From assembly GCF_009498275.1 (NCBI RefSeq), contig NZ_CP045643.1, positions 5,766,001 through 5,830,000 on the forward strand: 64,000 nt of DNA. The letters are read 5' to 3'. Source of the DNA: Streptomyces fagopyri (GTDB taxonomy: Bacteria; Actinomycetota; Actinomycetes; Streptomycetales; Streptomycetaceae). Below, in pieces: positions 24,760 to 32,905 of the stretch (position 1 is its first letter; the number at the start of each line of letters is the position of its first letter). The notes under the pieces are model-generated. The model did no database searches. It was not told the origin of the DNA and saw nothing but the letters and a program-made list of their open reading frames with translations. Position numbers and translations under genes: made by a program.

Positions 24760-25860
24760 ATGCGACCGCGCCCGTGCCTCCCGCCCGTCCCGCCCTCCCG
24801 CCCTCCCTTCCTCCCGCTCGCGCTGACCGCCGCCGCGTCCACCCTGGGTCTCGCCCTCGGGCCCGCCCCCGCGCACGCACTGGTCGCCCCCGCGGACCCG
24901 CTCCCCACCTGTGCCGCCCCCGACACCCGCGCCTTCCCCCTCAAGACCCGGATCCACGGGGGGCCCGGCGCCTTCGAGGCCGGCGGCGGCTTCGGGACCT
25001 GGTACATCGACCTGACCAACACCACGGCGCGGACCTGCGGAAACATCCATCCGATCGTCGTGCTGGTGGACGGCGGGCGGGCGCTGCGGCCGAAGCAGGC
25101 ACGGATGGAGTTCTACGAGGGCGAGAAGCCGCACCCGGTCGTGTTCGAGAAGAGCGACGAGGACGAGAACGTGGGGGCGTTCGACGACGGGTTCCCGGGG
25201 TTCACCGTCGGGCCCGGCCGGACGGTCACCGTGAAGGTCCGGCTGGCCGTGACCTCGGACGCCGTGCCGAACGACGTCGTCGCCAAGGCGGCGGTCGTCC
25301 AGCGTCACGGTGACGACGGTGACTGGGTGGGGGAGTCGAACGACTACCGGTTCCGGATCAACGGCGGTGGTCCCGACGTCCCCGGGACCACGGAGAACCA
25401 CGGCCACACCGACGCCGGCGGCACCGGTGGTGGAGACGGCGGGGGCGGCAGCGGCGGCGGCGACGGAGGCGGCAGCGGCGGCGACGGAGGGGGGAGCGGC
25501 GGGGGCGACGGAGGGAGCGGGACCGCCACCGACCAGGGTGGCGGCAGCGGCGGTACGGGCGATGCCGGTACCGGTACCGGTGCCGGCACCGACTCCCGTA
25601 CCGGCGGGTCGGGTGCGGGCGCCGGTGGCGTCGACGGCGGCGGAAACGACGGCGACGGAGGTACGGGCGGCGGCGGGGGAGGTACGGGCGGAGGCACGGA
25701 CGGCGGCGGGGGCACGGGCGGGAACTCCGCCGCGGACGAGCTCGCCGAGACCGGCCCCGGCGCGCCGCACGGGTTCGGGGTGGCGGGCGTGATCGGCCTC
25801 TTCGCGACCGGCGTCGCCCTGTTCGTCATGGCCCGCCGATCCCGGTCCGGACGCGGCTGA
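24760..25860 (+). CDS. Secreted Gly-rich surface protein with LAETG sorting signal
   Basis: 366 residues from ATG 24760 (AAAGG just upstream). The signal peptide ends PAPAHA near residue 40. A folded domain of about 170 residues (RIHGGPGAFEAGGGFGTWYIDLTN..., VTVKVRLAVTSDAVPND) resembles the immunoglobulin-like domain of other actinobacterial wall proteins. A stretch of about 110 Gly/Asp/Ser/Thr residues forms a flexible stalk. The C-terminus is a full sorting signal: LAETG at about 328-332, the hydrophobic helix GVAGVIGLFATGVALFVM and an Arg-rich tail. LAXTG is the class E sortase motif, so attachment by the enzyme encoded at 17746 is plausible. Confidence 0.88.
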   Translation: MRPRPCLPPVPPSRPPFLPLALTAAASTLGLALGPAPAHALVAPADPLPTCAAPDTRAFPLKTRIHGGPGAFEAGGGFGTWYIDLTNTTARTCGNIHPIVVLVDGGRALRPKQARMEFYEGEKPHPVVFEKSDEDENVGAFDDGFPGFTVGPGRTVTVKVRLAVTSDAVPNDVVAKAAVVQRHGDDGDWVGESNDYRFRINGGGPDVPGTTENHGHTDAGGTGGGDGGGGSGGGDGGGSGGDGGGSGGGDGGSGTATDQGGGSGGTGDAGTGTGAGTDSRTGGSGAGAGGVDGGGNDGDGGTGGGGGGTGGGTDGGGGTGGNSAADELAETGPGAPHGFGVAGVIGLFATGVALFVMARRSRSGRG

Positions 25861-25940
25861 GCCCTCCGGCGGATGCCGGTCGGGACGTCGCCGAGCCCTC
25901 CGGCGGATCCCTGTCCGGACGTCGTCGAGCCCTCCCGCGG
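25859..25940. repeat. Two and a half 34-bp direct repeats
   Basis: Units 25859-25892 and 25893-25926 differ at only a few bases (both start GAGCCCTCCGGCGGAT and end GGACGTCG), with a 14-bp partial third copy to 25940. The first copy starts in the stop codon of the LAETG gene. Confidence 0.85.
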
Positions 25941-25976
25941 GCACGGCCGCGTGTCCCATCTGCGACCATCCCACCC

Positions 25977-26735
25977 GTGGACTACCCGAACGACCAGGCC
26001 CCCGGCGCCCCCGTCCGCTCCGGCATCCCGGAGCACGGCCGCATCCCCAAGTACTACGCGGTGAAGGCGCACATCGCCCTGCTGGTCGAGGAGTTGGGCG
26101 AAGGCGGCCTGCTGCCGACCGAGCGCGACCTCGCCGAGCGGTACGAGGTCGCCCGCGAGACCGTACGCCAGGCCCTGCGCGAGCTGCTGCTCGAAGGGAG
26201 ACTGCGGCGGCAGGGGCGCGGGACGGTCGTCGCGGGGCCGAAACTGGAGCAGCCGCTCTCCCTCGCGAGTTACACCGAGGGCGTCCGGCGGCAGGGGCGC
26301 ACCCCCGGCCGTACGCTGATCAGCCTCGATCGCTTCCCCTGTCCCGAGACGCTCGCCGCTGAGGCCGGGCTCACGCGCGGCGAGCCCGTCTGGCACATGG
26401 AGCGTGTGCTGCTCGCGGACGACGAGCGGGTCGGGCTGGAGAGCACCTACGTCGCCGTGGCCCGCGTACCGCACCTCGACCGCGACTTCACGCCGGACTC
26501 GTCCTTCTACGCGTACCTCCACGACCGGCTCGGTATCGCGTTCGGTGACGCGGACGAACGCATCGAGACCGTGCTGGCCACCCCGCGCGAGGCGTTGCTC
26601 ATCGGGACGCCGCCCGCCCTGCCGATGCTGCTGATCCACCGTGTCTCGCGGGACACGCGGCGGCGGCCGTTGGAGCGGGTGCGGACGCTGTACCGGGGGG
26701 ACCGCTTCTCCTTCACGGCGCACCTCGGGGGATGA
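25977..26735 (+). CDS. GntR/HutC-family regulator with UTRA domain
   Basis: 252 residues from GTG 25977. No Shine-Dalgarno precedes it, so the message may be leaderless. Residues 25-85 are the GntR winged helix (YYAVKAHIALLVEEL..., LPTERDLAERYEVARETVRQALRELL). Residues 95-250 form a UTRA ligand-binding domain (VWHMERVLLADDERVGLESTYVAV, RVRTLYRGDRFSFTAHL). It is transcribed toward the phosphonate operon and ends in its own intrinsic terminator, so it is probably the local regulator binding the operator region at 26771-26802. The effector is likely a phosphonate such as 2-aminoethylphosphonate or a breakdown product (inference). Confidence 0.87.
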   Translation: MDYPNDQAPGAPVRSGIPEHGRIPKYYAVKAHIALLVEELGEGGLLPTERDLAERYEVARETVRQALRELLLEGRLRRQGRGTVVAGPKLEQPLSLASYTEGVRRQGRTPGRTLISLDRFPCPETLAAEAGLTRGEPVWHMERVLLADDERVGLESTYVAVARVPHLDRDFTPDSSFYAYLHDRLGIAFGDADERIETVLATPREALLIGTPPALPMLLIHRVSRDTRRRPLERVRTLYRGDRFSFTAHLGG

Positions 26736-26749
26736 TTCGAGCCATGTTC

Positions 26750-26777
26750 GGGCGGGCTCCGGCCCGCCCTTTATTAT
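26750..26777 (+). terminator. Intrinsic terminator of the GntR gene
   Basis: GGGCGGGC (26750-26757), loop TCCG, GCCCGCCC (26762-26769), then TTTATTAT. This is a classical hairpin with T-tract, rare in such GC-rich DNA. Confidence 0.85.
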
Positions 26778-26802
26778 AACGAGAGAATAACGGGTCTAGC
26801 CC
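26771..26802 (+). promoter_or_regulatory. Candidate promoter/operator of the phosphonate operon
   Basis: An AT-rich island after the terminator contains TATAAC, the inverted pair TTATT-N10-AATAA (26771-26790), and GGGTCTAGCCC (26792-26802), which resembles the GT-N-TA-N-AC core of GntR/HutC operators. It lies 77 bp before the first operon gene. Confidence 0.45.
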
Positions 26803-26878
26803 AAACGTGATGGGTAGTTCACCATCCGGATGCAGTCCGGACCCTTCCGATTCCCCCGTACCGAGGAGCGTTGCCGTC

Positions 26879-28003
26879 GTGAGAGTGATAGTTGTCGGAG
26901 CCGGAGTGGTGGGCACCCTGCATGCCTGGCACGCAGTGGAGCGCGGCCACCAGGTCGTACAGATCGAGCGTGAGGCGGAGGCCCGCGGGGCCTCGCTGCG
27001 CAACTTCGGGCAGATCTGGGTGAGCGGTCGCGCCGGAGGAGAGGAACTCGACACCGCCCTGCGGGCGCGGGAGCTGTGGGAGTCGATCGGGGCGCGCGTG
27101 CCCGGCCTCGGCTTCCGGGCCAACGGATCGCTGACCCCCCTACGGGGGGAGCGCGAGCTCGCCGTCGCCGAGGCCGCGCTGGCCCGCACGGACGCCGCAG
27201 CCCGCGGCTACAAGCTGTTCACGCCCGACGAGGCACGCGCGGTGAACCCCGCCCTGCGGGGGACGTTCGACGCCGCCCTGTACTGCGAGCGCGACGCCGC
27301 CGTCGAGCCCCGCACCGCCCAGCTCGCCCTGCGCGAACAGCTGTCGCGGTCCCCCGACTACACCTTCCTGCCGGGGCGCGAGGTCCGGGACGTGATCGGT
27401 GAGCGCGCCGTGCGCGACGACCACGGGGACGTGCACACCGGTGACGTCGTCGTGCTGTGCACGGGCGCCTGGCTCGGCGGTCTCGTACGGGAACTGGCCG
27501 GTCCCGAACTGCCCGTGCGGCGCGTACGGCTGCAGATGATGCAGACCGACCCGCTCGGCGAACCGCTCACGACCTCGGTCGCCGACGCCGACAGCTTCCG
27601 CTACTACCCCGCCTACCGGAGCCCCGCGCTCGACGAGCTCAACACGCTCCAGCCCCAGGCCCCGACCGCGGCCGAACACCGGATGCAGCTGCTCATGGTG
27701 CAGCGCGCGGACGGCGGACTGACCATCGGCGACACCCACGAGTACGAACACCCCTTCGCCTTCGACACCCTCGAAGACCCCTACGACCACCTCACCGAGG
27801 TCGTCGAGTCCTTCCTCGGACGCCCGCTGCCGAGGATCCGGCGCCGCTGGGCCGGCGTGTACGCGCAGTGCACGGACACCGGCCGGGTCGTGCACCGGCA
27901 GCGTGTACGGGACGGGGTGTGGCTGGTCACCGGGCCCGGCGGGCGCGGAATGACCTGTTCACCGGCGATCGCCGAGACCACTGCCAACGAACTGGGATGG
28001 TGA
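26879..28003 (+). CDS. FAD-dependent amine oxidoreductase, phosphonate-linked (TIGR03364 type)
   Basis: 374 residues from GTG 26879; GAGGAG lies ten bases upstream. The N-terminal Rossmann motif VIVVGAGVVGTLHAWHAVERGH binds FAD, followed by RGASLRNFGQIWVSG, typical of this DadA/glycine-oxidase-like clade found in phosphonate operons. The closing GPGGRGMTCSPAIAETTA is the second FAD contact. Relatives oxidise 2-aminoethylphosphonate or its N-methyl form to phosphonoacetaldehyde. Gene order (next: phosphonatase-like hydrolase, ABC transporter) supports that reaction here. No PhnW transaminase is present, so this enzyme would supply the aldehyde. The exact amine substrate is inferred. Confidence 0.85.
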   Translation: MRVIVVGAGVVGTLHAWHAVERGHQVVQIEREAEARGASLRNFGQIWVSGRAGGEELDTALRARELWESIGARVPGLGFRANGSLTPLRGERELAVAEAALARTDAAARGYKLFTPDEARAVNPALRGTFDAALYCERDAAVEPRTAQLALREQLSRSPDYTFLPGREVRDVIGERAVRDDHGDVHTGDVVVLCTGAWLGGLVRELAGPELPVRRVRLQMMQTDPLGEPLTTSVADADSFRYYPAYRSPALDELNTLQPQAPTAAEHRMQLLMVQRADGGLTIGDTHEYEHPFAFDTLEDPYDHLTEVVESFLGRPLPRIRRRWAGVYAQCTDTGRVVHRQRVRDGVWLVTGPGGRGMTCSPAIAETTANELGW

Positions 28004-28701
28004 AAGAGATGACCACGGACACACGGCTCGTCGTCCTCGACATGGCCGGCACCACCGTCGCCGACGGCGGCCTCGTGGAGCGGGCGTTCGCCGCGGCCGC
28101 GGGCGAACTGGGCGTCGAGCCCGGATCCGCGGACCACACCGAGAAGCTGGACTACGTCCGGGCCACCATGGGCGAGTCCAAGATCTCCGTCTTCCGGCAC
28201 CTGTTCGGCGAGGAACCCCTCGCCCAGCGGGCCAACTCCGCCTTCGAGAAGGCCTACGGGGAACTGGTCGACGGCGGGCACATCGCGCCGGTCGCCGGAG
28301 CGCGCGAGGCGATCGAGGCGCTCACCGGGTCCGGGCGGACCGTCGTGCTGAGCACCGGGTTCGCCCGCGTCACCCAGGACGCGATCCTCGACGCGCTGGG
28401 CTGGCGGGACCTGGTGGCGCTCACGCTCTGCCCGGCGGACGCGGGGGGCCGGGGACGGCCGTACCCCGACATGGTCCTGGAGGCCTTCCTGCGGACCGGG
28501 GCCGCCGACGGCGTCCAGCAGATCGCGGTCGTGGGCGACACCTCGTACGACATGCTCAGCGGGGTACGCGCCGGGGCCGGGCTCGTCGCCGGCGTGCTGA
28601 CCGGCGCCCACGACGAACCCGCGCTGCGCGCGGCCGGTGCCGGGCACGTGCTCGCCTCGGTCGCCGGACTGCCCGCCCTGCTCGACGGAGCCGGGGCATG
28701 A
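27997..28701 (+). CDS. Phosphonatase-like HAD hydrolase (PhnX-like, TIGR03351 type)
   Basis: About 234 residues; ATG 27997 overlaps the previous stop, with GTG 28000 and ATG 28009 as alternatives. The HAD nucleophile motif is VVLDMAGTTVADGG, close to the DxAGT of phosphonoacetaldehyde hydrolase. MGESKISVFRHL contains a Lys at the position of the Schiff-base lysine of PhnX (MGxxK), and VGDTSYDMLSGVRAGAG is the metal-binding motif. It should cleave the C-P bond of phosphonoacetaldehyde to acetaldehyde and phosphate, the step after the FAD enzyme. It overlaps the ABC ATPase gene downstream by four bases. Confidence 0.87.
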   Translation: MVKEMTTDTRLVVLDMAGTTVADGGLVERAFAAAAGELGVEPGSADHTEKLDYVRATMGESKISVFRHLFGEEPLAQRANSAFEKAYGELVDGGHIAPVAGAREAIEALTGSGRTVVLSTGFARVTQDAILDALGWRDLVALTLCPADAGGRGRPYPDMVLEAFLRTGAADGVQQIAVVGDTSYDMLSGVRAGAGLVAGVLTGAHDEPALRAAGAGHVLASVAGLPALLDGAGA

Positions 28702-29753
28702 CCAGCGGTATCCGCTTCGACCGGGTGTCCGTCGCCTACGACGGCACCACGGTCCTCGACGCCCTCGACCTGACCGTCGAACCCGGCGAGGTCATGGCGC
28801 TGCTCGGGCCCTCCGGATCGGGGAAGACCACCGCGCTGCGGGCCGTCGCCGGGTTCGTGCGGCCCGCCTCCGGGCGGGTGTTCATCGGCGACCGGGACGT
28901 GACCGACCTGCCGCCCCACCGGCGGGGGATCGGCATGGTGGTGCAGCAGTACGCGCTCTTCCCGCACCTGCGCGTCGAGGACAACGTGGCCTTCGGGCTC
29001 AAGGCGCGGAAGGTCGCCAGGAGCGAGATCCGCGGGCGGGTCGCCGAGGCGCTGGAGATGACCGGGATGGCGTCCTACGCCCGGCGCCATCCCCGGGAAC
29101 TGTCCGGCGGACAGCAGCAGCGCGTCGCCATCGCGCGGGCGCTCGCCATCAGGCCGGGCGTGCTCCTGCTCGACGAGCCGCTGTCCGCCCTCGACGCACA
29201 GCTGCGCTCCGGAATGCTCGCCGAACTCGCTCGCCTGCACCGCGAGTTGCCGGACGTGTCGATCCTGTACGTCACCCACGACCAGGTCGAGGCGCTCACC
29301 CTCGCCGACCGGATCGCGGTCATGGACAGGGCGCGGCTGCGGGACTGCGGAACACCCCGGGAGCTGTACCGGGCGCCGCGCACCGAGTTCACGGCGTCCT
29401 TCGTCGGCAACGCCAACCTGCTGCCCGTGACCGTCGGCCCCGGAACCGTCTCCCTCGCCGGGACCGAGCTGAAGGTCGACACCGCGGACGCCGTGCCCGG
29501 CGCCTCGGCGACCCTGTGTGTACGGCCCCACCTCGTCGGCCTCGGCCCCGGACCCAACCAGGTCGCCGGGACCGTCGGCGAGGTCCAGTGGCGCGGCTCC
29601 ACCCACCGGCTGTACGTCGACGTGGCGGGCCACCGGATGATGGCGGACGTCCGCGAGCTGCGCGAACCCCCCGTCCACGGCGACCCGGTGACGCTGCACT
29701 TCGCGCCCGACGACGCCGTACTGCTGTCGGCGGGGGTGACGGCGGATGGCTAG
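28698..29753 (+). CDS. Phosphonate-type ABC transporter ATP-binding protein
   Basis: 351 residues. The ABC motifs are Walker A LLGPSGSGKTTAL, Q-loop MVVQQYALFPHL, signature LSGGQQQRVAIARAL, Walker B GVLLLDEPLSALD and switch His in LYVTHDQVEAL. The C-terminal 100 residues (FVGNANLLPVTVG..., ASATLCVRPHLVGLG) are a TOBE domain as in the PotA/PhnT group. ATGA overlap with the hydrolase gene and overlap with the permease gene show one transcript. It energises import by the two permeases that follow. Confidence 0.92.
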   Translation: MTSGIRFDRVSVAYDGTTVLDALDLTVEPGEVMALLGPSGSGKTTALRAVAGFVRPASGRVFIGDRDVTDLPPHRRGIGMVVQQYALFPHLRVEDNVAFGLKARKVARSEIRGRVAEALEMTGMASYARRHPRELSGGQQQRVAIARALAIRPGVLLLDEPLSALDAQLRSGMLAELARLHRELPDVSILYVTHDQVEALTLADRIAVMDRARLRDCGTPRELYRAPRTEFTASFVGNANLLPVTVGPGTVSLAGTELKVDTADAVPGASATLCVRPHLVGLGPGPNQVAGTVGEVQWRGSTHRLYVDVAGHRMMADVRELREPPVHGDPVTLHFAPDDAVLLSAGVTADG

Positions 29754-30618
29754 CGCCGTGGCCACCGCCCCCGCGGCGGCACCCGCCGGGTCCCGCCGGC
29801 GGATACCGCCGTGGGCCTGGGCCCTGCCGCCCGTCGCCGTCCTCGGCCTCGTCTTCCTCTACCCCCTCGCCCTCGTCGTCCAGCAGTCCTTCCAGCCCGA
29901 CACCGGCGGCACCTCCGCGCAGGCGTACGGCGACGTGTTCGCCTCCACCGCCTTCCGGGACGCGCTCGGCACCACCGTGTGGCTCGCGGTCGGCTCGACG
30001 GCCGGCTGCCTCGTACTCGGGTTCGCGCTCGCCCTGGTCATCGCGTTCGTGCCGTTCCCCGGAGGGAAGGCCGTCGCCAGGTTCATCGACGTCTTCCTGT
30101 CCTTCCCGTCCTTCCTCATCACGCTCGCCCTGCTCTTCCTCTACGGCAGCGTGGGCATCGCCAACGGACTGTGGACGGACGCGACCGGTGCCGCCGCGGG
30201 GCCCTTCCGGTTCCTCACCACTCCGTGGGGCGTGCTGCTCGCCGAGATCACGTACTTCACCCCGTTCGTGATGCGCCCCCTGCTCGCCGCGTTCTCGGGC
30301 ATCGAGACCGCCCAGCTGGAGGTGGCGTCCTCCCTGGGAGCGCGGCCCGCGCGGATCGTGCGGCAGGTGATCCTGCCCGAGGCGCTGCCCGCGCTCGCCG
30401 CCGGCGGCAGTCTCGTCCTGGTGCTGTGTCTGAACGAGTTCGGGATCGTCCTGTTCACCGGCGCGAAGGGCGTCACGACCCTGCCGATGCTCGTCTACAG
30501 CAAGGCGATCCTGGAGTCCGACTACCCGGGCGCCTGTGTCGTCGCCGTCGTCAACGTCCTGATCTCCGTGGGCCTCTACGGCCTGTACCGGGTGGTGAGC
30601 CGTCGTGCTGGTGCATAG
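29746..30618 (+). CDS. Phosphonate-type ABC transporter permease (first)
   Basis: 290 residues with about six membrane segments (ALPPVAVLGLVFLYPLALVV first). The EAA loop that docks on the ATPase reads EVASSLGARPARIVRQVILPEALPALAAGGSL. Family: BPD_transp_1 permeases of 2-aminoethylphosphonate importers. The ATG overlaps the ATPase stop and its own stop overlaps the next permease start. Confidence 0.9.
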   Translation: MASAVATAPAAAPAGSRRRIPPWAWALPPVAVLGLVFLYPLALVVQQSFQPDTGGTSAQAYGDVFASTAFRDALGTTVWLAVGSTAGCLVLGFALALVIAFVPFPGGKAVARFIDVFLSFPSFLITLALLFLYGSVGIANGLWTDATGAAAGPFRFLTTPWGVLLAEITYFTPFVMRPLLAAFSGIETAQLEVASSLGARPARIVRQVILPEALPALAAGGSLVLVLCLNEFGIVLFTGAKGVTTLPMLVYSKAILESDYPGACVVAVVNVLISVGLYGLYRVVSRRAGA

Positions 30619-31402
30619 CCGCAAGGGGAGGTGGGCCACCTGGGCCGTGTTCTTCGCGCTCTTCCTGCCCCTGTTCGCCGTGCCGCTCCTGGTCGTCCTG
30701 GCCGCCTCGTTCGCCACCAGCTGGTCGAGCGCGTTCCCGTCCGGCTTCACGACCGGGCACTACGCGGCCGCCACCCGCGGCGAGTCGCTCCAGGCCCTGA
30801 CCACCAGCCTGGTCACGGCGCTCACCGCGAGCGTCCTCGCGCTGGTCGTCGGCACCTGGGCGGCGCTCGCCGCGCACGCCCTCAAGAAGCGGGGCGCCCG
30901 CCTCCTCGACGCGCTGTTCATGCTGCCGGTCGCCGTGCCCTCGGTCGTCGTCGGCCTGGCCGTCCTCGTCGCCTTCTCCAAGCCGCCGGTCCTGCTCAAC
31001 GGCACCCGGTGGATCGTCGTCCTCGCGCACGCCGTCCTTGTCACGGCGTTCGCCCACCAGTCGGTGTCGGCCGCCGTCGCGCGTCTCGACCCGGCGTACG
31101 AACAGGCCGCCGCCTCGCTCGGCGCCCGGCCCTCGTACGTGCTGTGGCGGGTGCGGCTACCGCTGCTGCTGCCCTCGCTGACCGCCGCGGCCGGCCTCTG
31201 CTTCGCCCTGTCCATGGGCGAGTTGAGCGCCACCATGATGCTCTACCCGCCCGACTGGACGCCGCTTCCCGTCCGGATCTACGCCGCCACGGACCGCGGC
31301 GCGCTCTTCACCGGGTCCGCGCTCGCCGTGGTCCTCATGACCACCACCGTGCTCGTCCTGTTCGCCGTCTCCCGGATCCGTACCAGGGCGGCCTACCGCT
31401 GA
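30605..31402 (+). CDS. Phosphonate-type ABC transporter permease (second)
   Basis: 265 residues from GTG 30605, overlapping the first permease by 14 bases. There are six membrane segments, and the EAA motif is EQAAASLGARPSYVLWRVRLPLLLPSLTAAAGL. It ends in a membrane helix with a basic tail (RIRTRAAYR). It should pair with the preceding permease to form the channel. Confidence 0.9.
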   Translation: MLVHSRKGRWATWAVFFALFLPLFAVPLLVVLAASFATSWSSAFPSGFTTGHYAAATRGESLQALTTSLVTALTASVLALVVGTWAALAAHALKKRGARLLDALFMLPVAVPSVVVGLAVLVAFSKPPVLLNGTRWIVVLAHAVLVTAFAHQSVSAAVARLDPAYEQAAASLGARPSYVLWRVRLPLLLPSLTAAAGLCFALSMGELSATMMLYPPDWTPLPVRIYAATDRGALFTGSALAVVLMTTTVLVLFAVSRIRTRAAYR

Positions 31403-31509
31403 CCCGTCACCGGCCCTGCGCCGGGCCGCACCGCCCCACCGGCGTCCCATCGACCCATCGACCCACTGACCCACTGACTCACCACGTCACGCGAGGAGTT
31501 CATCTCGTC

Positions 31510-32592
31510 ATGCCCAGAAACACCTTCCTCAAGTCGCTCGCCGCCGTCCTCGGTGGCCTCGCCCTCGCCTCCACGCTCACCGCCTGCGGTGGTGACTCCG
31601 CCGCCGCCGACGCCAAGGTCGTCACCGTCTACAGTGCGGACGGCCTCAAGGGCGAGAACGGCGACGGCTGGTACGACCAGGTCTTCAAGGACTTCGAGAA
31701 GCAGACCGGGATCAAGGTCGAGTACGTGGAGGGCGGCTCGGGCGAGGTGGTCCAGCGCGCCGTGCGCGAGAAGACCAACCCGCAGGCCGACGTCCTCGTC
31801 ACCCTCCCCCCGTTCATCCAGCAGGCCGACGGCAAGGGGCTGCTGCAGAAGTACGCGCCGAAGGGCTCCGACCAGGTCGGCGGCGCGGACAAGGCCACCG
31901 ACGGCACCTGGACCTCCGTCGTCAACAACTACTTCGGCTTCGTCTACAACAAGAAGGAGCTGAAGCAGGCCCCCACCAGCTGGGACGGGCTGCTCGACGC
32001 GACCTACAAGAACAAGCTCCAGTACTCCACCCCGGGTGTCGCCGGTGACGGAACCGCCGTGCTCATCAAGGCGATCCACGACTTCGGCGGCAAGGACGCG
32101 GCGCTCGCCTACCTGAAGAAGCTCCAGGCCAACAACGTCGGCCCGTCCGCCTCCACCGGCAAGCTCGCCCCCAAGGTCGACAAGGGCGAACTGCTGGTCG
32201 CCAACGGCGACGTCCAGATGAACTACGCGCAGTCCAGGGACATGCCGAACCTGGGCATCTGGTTCCCCGAGGCCACCGACAAGGCCGCCGGCGGCGCCGG
32301 GAAGCCGACCACCTTCGCGCTCCCGTACGCCGCGGGCCTGGTCACCAAGGCCCCGCACACCGAGAACGGCAGGAAGCTCCTCGACTTCATGCTCTCGGCC
32401 AAGGCACAGCAGCAGGTCAGCGAGATCGGCGGCGGCTTCTCCGCGCGGGGCGACGTCAAGGCCACCGACGCCAACGCCATCGCTCTGACCAAGCTCATGG
32501 ACGGGGTCGAGGTCTTCGCGCCGGACTGGACCGACATCGACAAGAACCTCACGTCGTACGTCGAGGACTGGAAGTCGGCCACGGGCAGCTGA
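31510..32592 (+). CDS. 2-aminoethylphosphonate-type ABC substrate-binding lipoprotein
   Basis: 360 residues from ATG 31510 with GAGGAG at 31493-31498. The signal peptide has the lipobox LTAC with Cys26 as lipidation site. The body is an iron/thiamine/AEP-type binding fold: VVTVYSADGLKGENGDGWYDQVFKDFEKQTGIKVEYVEGGSGEVVQRAVREK, then PQADVLVTLPPFIQQAD and YFGFVYNKKELKQAPTSWDGLLD. The family is known for 2-aminoethylphosphonate. It is last in the operon, 107 bp after the permease, with its own ribosome site, which allows higher expression than the channel genes. Confidence 0.9.
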   Translation: MPRNTFLKSLAAVLGGLALASTLTACGGDSAAADAKVVTVYSADGLKGENGDGWYDQVFKDFEKQTGIKVEYVEGGSGEVVQRAVREKTNPQADVLVTLPPFIQQADGKGLLQKYAPKGSDQVGGADKATDGTWTSVVNNYFGFVYNKKELKQAPTSWDGLLDATYKNKLQYSTPGVAGDGTAVLIKAIHDFGGKDAALAYLKKLQANNVGPSASTGKLAPKVDKGELLVANGDVQMNYAQSRDMPNLGIWFPEATDKAAGGAGKPTTFALPYAAGLVTKAPHTENGRKLLDFMLSAKAQQQVSEIGGGFSARGDVKATDANAIALTKLMDGVEVFAPDWTDIDKNLTSYVEDWKSATGS

Positions 32593-32593
32593 C

Positions 32594-32805
32594 GCCCCCA
32601 CCGAGGCGCTCGTCTCCTGCGACGACGGCGCGCCGGTCACGGTGAAGACGCACTCCGCCGAGGTGCCCTCCCGGACGGAGACGCTCACCCTCCAGGTCCC
32701 GGCCGGTGCGCGGACGGCCCGTTTCCGGTGCCGCCGCACCGGCGGCGACGACCGGTACCGGGTGATCGACGGAGTGCGGATCGAACAGGCCTGGCCAGGT
32801 CGGGA
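32594..32805 (+). pseudogene. Decayed 3' fragment of a secreted-protein gene
   Basis: Directly after the binding-protein stop an open frame reads EALVSCDDGAPVTVKTHSA, VPSRTETLTLQVPAG and FRCRRTGGDDRYRVIDGVRIE. This is coding-like and resembles the C-terminal carbohydrate-binding-like end of secreted metallophosphoesterases. There is no start codon with a ribosome site and no N-terminal body, so it appears to be the remnant of a deleted gene. The frame then runs on without its own stop into the leader of the HAD gene. The rest of 32593-32905 holds no other gene. Confidence 0.45.
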
Positions 32806-32905
32806 TCGTACGGCCCTGACTAGGGTGGGGGGCGTCGGCACAGCGTCGTTCCGGCGCCCCCGGATCCAGTGCGTACGAACGCCAGGACGGCAGGAGACCC
32901 AGCAG

